Assembly (NCBI GenBank): GCA_009784635.1
Contig: WRBG01000116.1
Coordinates: forward strand, 1-6,354
DNA length: 6,354 nt
Direction: 5' to 3'
Source of the DNA: Bacteroidales bacterium
Lineage (GTDB): Bacteria > Bacteroidota > Bacteroidia > Bacteroidales > UBA932
The notes under the pieces are model-generated. The model did no database searches. It was not told where the DNA came from and saw nothing but the letters and a program-made list of their open reading frames with translations. Both the position numbers and the translations under genes were made by a program. Positions 1 through 4,337 of this stretch are shown here, in pieces; positions within the stretch are counted from its first letter, which is position 1; each line of letters opens with the position of its first letter.

Positions 1-39
1 CAATTTTTAACTAACTTTGCCCAAAATCAAACCAAAAAA

Positions 40-594
40 CTACACACCTATCGGTAAACTTTTATTTGACGACGTACAAGTCCCATGAGGATCAGTCGTT
101 ATTACATTATTGTTGTTAGCAATATAGTTCCAACCCTTTGCGTGGTCAACATTAGTAAAGCCGTCAGTACCGTTGCCTAAATCCGGATGTCCCCAATCGA
201 CACCCGAATCAAGAATTGCTACAATTACACTTGGGCTACCCATAGTAAAGTCCCAAGCAGAGAACATATTAATTCTCTCCAAATATCACTGTTCATGTCT
301 GCGGGAATCATTAGGGACAGCGCAATATTCTACGACGGTATTATAATCAACAGTATCATATTTATCTGTCTTTTCAAGCGTAGAAACATAGTCCTCAACA
401 TCAATACCTTCCGGAACAGAAAGTGTTAAAAATCCTAATAAATCGGAAAAAAGCACTTTTACATCTGCTCCAATTTCGTCTTTTTCAGACTTTGGCTTAA
501 CGATTACCGTAGTTTGGTCAACAACATGACGTTTCCCATTTTCCACAACAAAAATGGAATCAAGTTCTCTTTCTAAATGTACAATATTTTTCAT
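40..594 (-). pseudogene. Broken subtilisin-like (S8) serine protease gene
   Basis: Reading on the minus strand from ATG at 594, about 102 codons encode a propeptide-like region without an obvious signal peptide, ending in VPNDSRRHEQ. An in-frame TGA at 288-286 follows, and the same frame continues as YLERINMFSAWDF and then the S8 catalytic domain. The aspartate motif VAILDSGVDWGHPDL and the histidine motif DPHGT are both present. S8 proteases of this group usually have PND...QW at this point, so the TGA probably replaced a TGG Trp codon. Just after HGTCTSS the family resemblance stops, and a TAG at 42-40 ends the frame, so the Asn oxyanion and Ser nucleophile regions are absent. The gene carries two independent lesions and is very unlikely to make an active protease. 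It starts 28 bases after the lipoprotein gene and was probably co-transcribed with it. The ancestral role, extracellular or periplasmic proteolysis, is inferred from the family only. Confidence 0.82.
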
Positions 595-622
595 AATTAG
601 TCTTTTTAAGTGTGTAGAAATC

Positions 623-1150
623 CTAACGTAGATCTTCAATAATACGGATATCTGCATTAACATGAACAGGTTTACTGGGAAGTTTGGGGTACATTCCCCA
701 ATAATAAAACATCATACTTGCTGTGAATGCAAAGTCCGGACGCTCTACAGTCATATTCAACTCCAATTTCTTGCGCTTAGAAACAATCTTTTGTTCAACA
801 ATGACATACTTAGTAGTTCTATATATCATATGGTGACGGCCAACAATAAGCGTGTATTGATTAAAATCTATCTCAGGCAGTTCAATAGAGGAATCCGAAA
901 TATGCTTTTCAAATTCCTCTTTACTGTTAATCAGAATACATTTACTACTCTCATGACCCACTTTATTGTCGCCAAAAAAATGTTCATGGATTGGATTGAT
1001 AAATCCCGAAAAATGTGTCTGAAAGAAATCATTCACATTTTCTGATATTGCCGGCTCAACTATTTCATGAAAAGTATCCATTTTTTGACATGAAATGAGT
1101 CCGGCAAGTGTCAGCAACATGGCTGTGTGTGTAAAAAATCTAATTTTCAT
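623..1150 (-). CDS. Small predicted lipoprotein of unknown function
   Basis: The 175-residue product starts with a typical lipoprotein signal: basic MKIR, a hydrophobic stretch, and LISC with the lipidated Cys at residue 21. The mature protein is therefore expected to be anchored in the inner or outer membrane. The mature part is hydrophilic. It contains a segment INSKEEFEKH...LPEIDFNQYTLIVGRHH at about residues 74-107, followed by alternating beta-like strands to the C-terminus. The segment is reminiscent of PrcB-like, protease-associated lipoproteins, but this resemblance comes from memory and is weak. The gene lies 28 bases upstream of the broken subtilase on the same strand, which suggests a two-gene unit in which the lipoprotein could be a partner, inhibitor or chaperone of the protease; that is inference. 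A long 5' untranslated region (about 150 bases) precedes it. The start at 1150 is preferred because the signal peptide begins there. Confidence 0.75.
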   Translation of the reverse strand: MKIRFFTHTAMLLTLAGLISCQKMDTFHEIVEPAISENVNDFFQTHFSGFINPIHEHFFGDNKVGHESSKCILINSKEEFEKHISDSSIELPEIDFNQYTLIVGRHHMIYRTTKYVIVEQKIVSKRKKLELNMTVERPDFAFTASMMFYYWGMYPKLPSKPVHVNADIRIIEDLR

Positions 1151-1183
1151 TTTTATCTTTTATGTTATTAATAATTTTATAAA

Positions 1184-1255
1184 TTACTGCTCCCGCCTTT
1201 TTTCCGGGAGCCTGTGTTTAATGCCATCTCTTGGCGTATGCTGGTTTCGGTTCAT
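1184..1255 (-). other. Possible 23-codon leader ORF in lipoprotein 5' region
   Basis: On the minus strand an ATG at 1255-1253 opens a 23-codon frame ending at TAA 1186-1184. It is rich in Arg, Lys, His and Gln, begins MNRNQHTPRD and ends LPEKRREQ. It lies between the proposed promoter (1306-1335) and the lipoprotein start at 1150, and its last codons span the hairpin at 1189-1211. There is no homology that I recognise and it could be chance. It is listed because a short ORF overlapping a hairpin in a long leader is a regulatory layout. Confidence 0.2.
1189..1211. repeat. 7-bp inverted repeat (hairpin) in leader
   Basis: GCTCCCG at 1189-1195 is perfectly complementary to CGGGAGC at 1205-1211, with a 9-base loop. 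In an otherwise AT-rich intergenic region this is a strong GC stem. In the minus-strand transcript it is followed by AGTAATTTATAAAATT, not a T run, so it does not look like a standard intrinsic terminator. It lies about 40 bases upstream of the lipoprotein start and overlaps the end of the possible short ORF. A role as an mRNA stability or attenuation element is possible but unsupported. Confidence 0.5.
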
Positions 1256-1266
1256 ATTTTTATAGT

Positions 1267-1280
1267 TCTACTATAGTAGA
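1267..1280. promoter_or_regulatory. Perfect 14-base palindrome, possible operator
   Basis: TCTACTATAGTAGA reads identically on both strands. It sits just downstream of the expected start of the minus-strand lipoprotein transcript (promoter at 1306-1335) and upstream of the plus-strand promoter, a usual place for a dimeric repressor site. No regulator gene is visible in the window. The function is inferred from symmetry and position only. Confidence 0.35.
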
Positions 1281-1305
1281 TGCAAAAAAGACAAAAACGT
1301 TGCGC

Positions 1306-1335
1306 CAAAGGTAAAAATTTTTTCATTATTGTCAA
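1306..1335 (-). promoter_or_regulatory. Bacteroidota-type promoter for lipoprotein-protease unit
   Basis: On the minus strand a perfect -7 element TACCTTTG occupies 1313-1306. A -33 TTG (plus-strand CAA at 1333-1335) lies upstream with a 19-base spacer, within the normal range for the Bacteroidota housekeeping sigma factor. The expected transcript start is near 1300, giving a leader of about 150 bases before the lipoprotein ATG. Confidence 0.6.
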
Positions 1336-1390
1336 GTTTTTCGACAAAGACAAGTTCAAATCAAAAAAACAATCGGATTTTTTTGAAATA

Positions 1391-1422
1391 TTTGGTGATA
1401 TCATAAAATTTATTTACCTTCG
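1391..1422 (+). promoter_or_regulatory. Bacteroidota-type promoter for the 397-aa secreted protein
   Basis: TTTG at 1391-1394 and TACCTTCG at 1415-1422 are separated by 20 bases. The -7 element differs from TAnnTTTG at one base. The expected start is near 1428, leaving about 64 bases of leader before the ATG at 1492. It diverges from the minus-strand promoter at 1306-1335, with about 55 bases between the two -33 elements. Confidence 0.5.
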
Positions 1423-1451
1423 TGGGCGTATACATAAAAACATTAATTATC

Positions 1452-1484
1452 ATGAAGAAACTAGTCGAAAATCGCTTAAATTAA
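1452..1484 (+). other. Possible 10-codon upstream ORF (MKKLVENRLN)
   Basis: ATG at 1452 opens a 10-codon frame ending in TAA at 1482-1484, only 7 bases before the ATG of the downstream secreted protein at 1492. It lies inside the expected transcript and is preceded by an A/T-rich stretch like other starts here. It could reinitiate or tune translation of the downstream gene, or it could be chance; the sequence does not settle which. Confidence 0.2.
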
Positions 1485-1491
1485 ACGAATC

Positions 1492-2685
1492 ATGAAACAT
1501 CTACTCATCAGCATAGCTTTCTGTTGTAATGTAATTCTTTTGTATGCCCAAACTATTCAAGGAACAGTTTATGACTCCAAAACAGGAGAGGCATTGCCTG
1601 GTGTCGTTATCTTTTTAGATGGCACTTCTGTTGTGACTACTTCTGATAACAATGGTAAATTTATACTTGTTGCAAAAAATAGAATAAATGCCAATCTTGT
1701 ATTTCGCCACTTGTCATACGAATCTTTAGTCATTGAAAACCCTTTCGAACATCGTGGAGAAGCATTTGTTCTAAAAGAGAAAACGAATTTAATTAATGAG
1801 GCTGTGGTAGTAGCCTATTATGACCCTCTTTCTCGTGCAGAAAAAATGAGAATATTTAAAGAAATCTTTTTGGGTGAAAGTGTTGCAGCAAAATCCTGCA
1901 TTATTCTCAACGAAGATGATATTATGTTACGCTATGATGATCGAATGAAAATACTTCACGCTGACGCTCGCAATCCTCTTGTTGTTGAAAATCGGTATTT
2001 AGGATATCGTATCACAATTGACATAAAATATTTTCAAGTCGAGATTACTTATTCTAATGCTGTTCCACCGAGCAGTAGCGCTGTTGGAAGTAGTATAACT
2101 AGTGTTTTGTCTAATAATTCCGTTGCTACCCCGTCGTCTTTTTCGTACAAAATTAGCTCTTTTTTTGAAGACCTAAGCCCCAACAGTATTTTATTCGAAA
2201 ATCGGAGAAATCAAATATATGAACGGTCAAGAGAATATTTTTGGTTAAGTTTTGTAAGGGATTCTTTAGTAAATGAACGGTCAATTGGATATTTTCGAGG
2301 GAGTTTTATACGTAGTTCGCTAATGGAGTCCGGATTCAAAGTCTATAATAAATCTAAGGAAATTATTTATCCGGAAGATTATTTTATTGTCATTGACGAC
2401 CCAATACAGCAAGCAAAGGTAGTATTGATTAAGCCCGATACAGATATAGATCGCAGGCAAAATATAGCATCAGAACGAAATATATACGGCGTGATGGGCA
2501 TTCGAGCCCAAAACAGAATTGATTCCGAAGTCATCTTTTTGACCAATCGATTTTTTGTTGATCATGCTGGTAATATATCCACCAATGATCTTGTCTACAT
2601 GGGAGATATGTCACATCAGCGGGTTGGTGTAATGTTACCGCGAGATTTTATCTATAACCCATTCAATGGTTCCACGGCGCCATAG
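1492..2685 (+). CDS. Secreted protein with carboxypeptidase-regulatory-like domain
   Basis: The 397-residue product has an N-terminal signal peptide (about residues 1-19, ending LLYAQ). A CarboxypepD_reg-like beta-sandwich follows at about 21-107, with the hallmark IQGTVYDSKTGEALPGV, a later DNNGKF turn and ending NEAVVVA. In Bacteroidota this domain precedes TonB-dependent receptors, but here no plug or barrel follows. Instead there is a roughly 290-residue region seen in Bacteroidota carboxypeptidase-like regulatory proteins: ARNPLVVENRYLGYRITIDIKYF near 159-181, a Ser-rich linker at about 194-216, then RSREYFWLSFVRDSL. The protein is probably periplasmic or surface-associated, and its function is unknown. 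The start at 1492 is set by the signal peptide; an in-frame extension to the left would cross the promoter. The gene is AT-rich, like the protease unit and unlike trpB2-prfB. I see no clear terminator after the TAG. Confidence 0.85.
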   Translation: MKHLLISIAFCCNVILLYAQTIQGTVYDSKTGEALPGVVIFLDGTSVVTTSDNNGKFILVAKNRINANLVFRHLSYESLVIENPFEHRGEAFVLKEKTNLINEAVVVAYYDPLSRAEKMRIFKEIFLGESVAAKSCIILNEDDIMLRYDDRMKILHADARNPLVVENRYLGYRITIDIKYFQVEITYSNAVPPSSSAVGSSITSVLSNNSVATPSSFSYKISSFFEDLSPNSILFENRRNQIYERSREYFWLSFVRDSLVNERSIGYFRGSFIRSSLMESGFKVYNKSKEIIYPEDYFIVIDDPIQQAKVVLIKPDTDIDRRQNIASERNIYGVMGIRAQNRIDSEVIFLTNRFFVDHAGNISTNDLVYMGDMSHQRVGVMLPRDFIYNPFNGSTAP

Positions 2686-2727
2686 GTAGTCTATCGAACG
2701 AATAAATGAATAACTTGCCTCCCCGTT

Positions 2728-2757
2728 TTTGGCGTTTAGAAAAGTTTATTACCTTTG
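2728..2757 (+). promoter_or_regulatory. Promoter of the trp leader / trpB2 transcript
   Basis: TTTG at 2728-2731 and a perfect -7 element TACCTTTG at 2750-2757 are separated by 18 bases. Transcription should start near 2763, so the leader RNA begins about 15 bases before the proposed GTG start of the Trp-rich leader peptide. It is one of the best-looking promoters in the window. Confidence 0.7.
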
Positions 2758-2777
2758 CACAATAAATAGTAGAAAAA

Positions 2778-2852
2778 GTGAAGGCACAAAGCATACAACA
2801 ATGGTGGTGGCGCAGCAGGGATTCTGTTGTGGGCGCGGCCTTGTTTATGTAG
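2778..2852 (+). CDS. Trp-rich leader peptide of a tryptophan attenuator
   Basis: A 24-codon frame starts at GTG 2778 and ends at TAG 2850-2852. It begins MKAQSIQQ, has three consecutive Trp codons TGG TGG TGG at 2802-2810, and continues RSRDSVVG. Three adjacent copies of the rarest residue, in a short ORF just after a promoter and upstream of a tryptophan-synthase-type gene, are the signature of a trp leader peptide. The product would have no function beyond being translated: shortage of charged tRNA-Trp should stall the ribosome at 2802-2810. No ATG exists in this frame upstream of the Trp codons, since a TAA lies at 2763-2765, so the start must be the GTG or a non-canonical codon. The preceding bases AGTAGAAAAA are A-rich, as is usual for translation starts in this phylum. 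This ORF is too short for standard gene callers. An overlapping ATG frame at 2801-2866 is the main alternative. Confidence 0.72.
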   Translation: MKAQSIQQWWWRSRDSVVGAALFM

Positions 2853-2910
2853 CCTTTATGGAGTAAGATACTCCGGTAATCATAAAACCATCACCCGATG
2901 TTCACACCAG
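2811..2910 (+). promoter_or_regulatory. Attenuator: 1:2 hairpin and competing 2:3 antiterminator
   Basis: Region 1 (CGCAGCAG, 2811-2818), directly after the last Trp codon, pairs with region 2 (CTGTTGTG, 2824-2831) across a 5-base loop: 8 pairs, 2 of them G-U. Region 2 can instead pair with region 3. Bases 2824-2835 pair with 2899-2910, giving 11 of 12 pairs (3 G-U) and one T/C mismatch at 2827/2907. Region 3 covers the left arm and loop of the terminator at 2893-2920, so 2:3 and 3:4 exclude each other. A ribosome stalled at 2802-2810 would cover region 1, free region 2 and favour the antiterminator. With ample Trp the 1:2 hairpin re-forms and the terminator wins. A further hairpin (GGAGTA 2860-2865 with TACTCC 2869-2874) lies inside the 2:3 loop and could bring the arms together. 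Pairings were worked out by hand without energies. Confidence 0.65.
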
Positions 2911-2928
2911 AGCGTCGGGTTCTTTATT
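2893..2928 (+). terminator. Intrinsic terminator of the trp attenuator (3:4)
   Basis: ACCCGATGTTC (2893-2903) and GAGCGTCGGGT (2910-2920) form an uninterrupted 11-bp stem (two G-U pairs) with a 6-base loop ACACCA, followed by the T-rich tail TCTTTATT at 2921-2928. It lies between the leader ORF and the trpB2 ATG at 2949, so it can only act as a conditional, upstream terminator. Confidence 0.75.
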
Positions 2929-2948
2929 AACCATAAAACACTAACCAC

Positions 2949-4307
2949 ATGAAAACAAAACGATTTTTTTTACCCGAAAGCGAAATCCCTGCCGCATGGT
3001 ACAACATTGTGGCAGACATGAAAAACAAGCCGTTGCCCATGCTCCATCCGGGCACCAAACAGGCCTTACATCCGGAAGACCTGTACCCCATTTTTGCGCA
3101 GGAGCTGTGCCATCAGGAGTTAAATCAGACCGACCGGTTTATTGAAATTCCGGAGGAAGTGCGCGAACTCTACAAAAACTATCGCTCCACGCCTTTGGTT
3201 CGCGCCTACGGTTTGGAGAAGGCTTTGGATACGCCTGCGCATATCTACTTTAAAAACGAGAGCGTAAGCCCTGTGGGTTCGCACAAACTCAATTCTGCTT
3301 TGGCGCAAGCCTATTACTGCAAAAAAGAGGGTATTACCAATATTACCACCGAAACGGGAGCCGGACAGTGGGGCGCAGCCCTTTCTTACGCCGCAAAAGC
3401 CTTTGGCTTGGAACTGGCGGTCTATATGGTAAAGGTGAGCTACGAACAAAAGCCCTATCGCCGCTCTATCATGCAAACATTTGGCGCATTGGTCATCCCA
3501 TCGCCCTCTATGTCTACCAAAGCGGGTCGAAAAATCTTGACCGACCATCCCAACTATCAGGGCAGTTTGGGTACGGCCATTTCTGAAGCGATAGAGCTTG
3601 CCATGCAAACACCTAACTGCAAATACACTTTGGGCAGCGTACTCAACCACGTGATGCTGCACCAAACGGTGATTGGCTTGGAGGCCGAAAAACAAATGGC
3701 CATGGCAGGCGAATACCCCGACGTGGTGGTGGCCTGTTTTGGCGGAGGTTCTAATTTTAGCGGCATTTCGTTTCCCTTTCTGCGCCATAAGTTGTCCGGA
3801 GAAAAGAACACGCGCTTTGTGGCGGCAGAGCCTGCTTCCTGTCCCAAACTTACACGCGGCGTTTTTGGGTACGACTTTGGAGACGAGGCGGGCTACACCC
3901 CGTTGTTGCCCATGTTCACTTTGGGACACAACTTTTCTCCCGCCCATATTCATGCCGGAGGCCTACGCTACCATGGAGCAGGAACAATTGTTAGTCAGCT
4001 GTTTAAAGATAATTTGATGGAAGCGGTAGGCATTAAGCAGCTCGATTCGTTTCGGGCGGGCATTTTGTTCTCGCAAACAGAAGGCATTATTCCCGCTCCC
4101 GAATCCTGTCATGCCATTGCCGCCACCATTCAAGAGGCGCTAAAAGCCAAGGAGGAGGGGACGCGAAAGACCATTTTGTTCAACCTGTCGGGACACGGTT
4201 TGATTGACATGACGGCGTTTGATGCCTATCTGTCCGGCGACTTATACAATTATGAACTTAGCGATGAGGTGATTAAAGAAAATGTGCGCCAATTGGAGTT
4301 AAAATAG
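2949..4307 (+). CDS. trpB2: TrpB2-type tryptophan synthase beta chain
   Basis: This PLP-dependent enzyme condenses indole with serine (or phosphoserine in some TrpB2 proteins) to give tryptophan in the cytoplasm. The 452 residues match the TrpB2 length of about 450; classical TrpB has about 400. Visible motifs in order are RSTPLVRA near 79-86, NESVSPVGSHKLNSA with PLP-lysine K113, ETGAGQWG at 135-142 with the catalytic-type Glu135, the phosphate-binding loop GGGSN at 265-269, HAGGLRYHG at 335-343 (characteristic of the TrpB2 branch), and SGHG near 414-417. All key residues are present. No trpA or other trp genes lie beside it, so it probably works as a stand-alone indole-utilising enzyme or second TrpB. 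Expression is predicted to depend on the Trp attenuator immediately upstream. It ends in TAG, and the next gene, prfB, starts 30 bases later. Family assignment is firm; the in vivo role is inferred. Confidence 0.95.
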   Translation: MKTKRFFLPESEIPAAWYNIVADMKNKPLPMLHPGTKQALHPEDLYPIFAQELCHQELNQTDRFIEIPEEVRELYKNYRSTPLVRAYGLEKALDTPAHIYFKNESVSPVGSHKLNSALAQAYYCKKEGITNITTETGAGQWGAALSYAAKAFGLELAVYMVKVSYEQKPYRRSIMQTFGALVIPSPSMSTKAGRKILTDHPNYQGSLGTAISEAIELAMQTPNCKYTLGSVLNHVMLHQTVIGLEAEKQMAMAGEYPDVVVACFGGGSNFSGISFPFLRHKLSGEKNTRFVAAEPASCPKLTRGVFGYDFGDEAGYTPLLPMFTLGHNFSPAHIHAGGLRYHGAGTIVSQLFKDNLMEAVGIKQLDSFRAGILFSQTEGIIPAPESCHAIAATIQEALKAKEEGTRKTILFNLSGHGLIDMTAFDAYLSGDLYNYELSDEVIKENVRQLELK

Positions 4308-4308
4308 C

Positions 4309-4316
4309 TACCTTTG
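4309..4316 (+). promoter_or_regulatory. -7 element of a prfB promoter
   Basis: A perfect TACCTTTG lies one base after the trpB2 stop codon, followed by TCCAAATAAATA. The expected start is near 4322, about 16 bases before the prfB ATG. No good TTTG sits at the ideal distance; the nearest candidate is TGTG at 4283-4286. The element resembles the trpB2 promoter and its start region, and suggests that prfB is expressed independently of Trp attenuation. Confidence 0.5.
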
Positions 4317-4337
4317 TCCAAATAAATATAAAACCGG

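Noticed and set aside
286..288. In-frame TGA in the subtilase as recoded Trp or selenocysteine
   Set aside because: An apparently intact prfB with its own TGA-dependent frameshift shows that UGA is a stop codon in this organism. No selenocysteine insertion structure is evident, and the protease is also truncated downstream.
662..1045. 127-codon plus-strand ORF opposite the lipoprotein
   Set aside because: The minus-strand frame has a clear lipoprotein signal and lies in a plausible operon; the plus-strand frame has no start context or family features.
1280..1495. 71-codon plus-strand ORF between the divergent genes
   Set aside because: It covers the promoters of both divergent genes, has a low-complexity Lys/Phe-rich composition and overlaps the start of the secreted protein. 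It is best explained as non-coding AT-rich DNA.
1492..2685. Secreted protein as a TonB-dependent (SusC-like) receptor
   Set aside because: Only the N-terminal CarboxypepD_reg-like domain is shared; there is no plug domain or barrel and 397 residues is far too short.
2686..2948. Trp leader region as a T-box or other riboswitch
   Set aside because: No T-box sequence or specifier-loop architecture is visible, while a translated run of Trp codons with 1:2, 2:3 and 3:4 pairings explains the region.
3120..3953. 277-codon minus-strand ORF opposite trpB2
   Set aside because: It is a shadow of the well-supported trpB2 frame; the translation has no recognisable motif and unusual His/Arg/Cys-rich composition. 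The shadow ORFs opposite prfB (4507-5115, 4623-4850) fall for the same reason.
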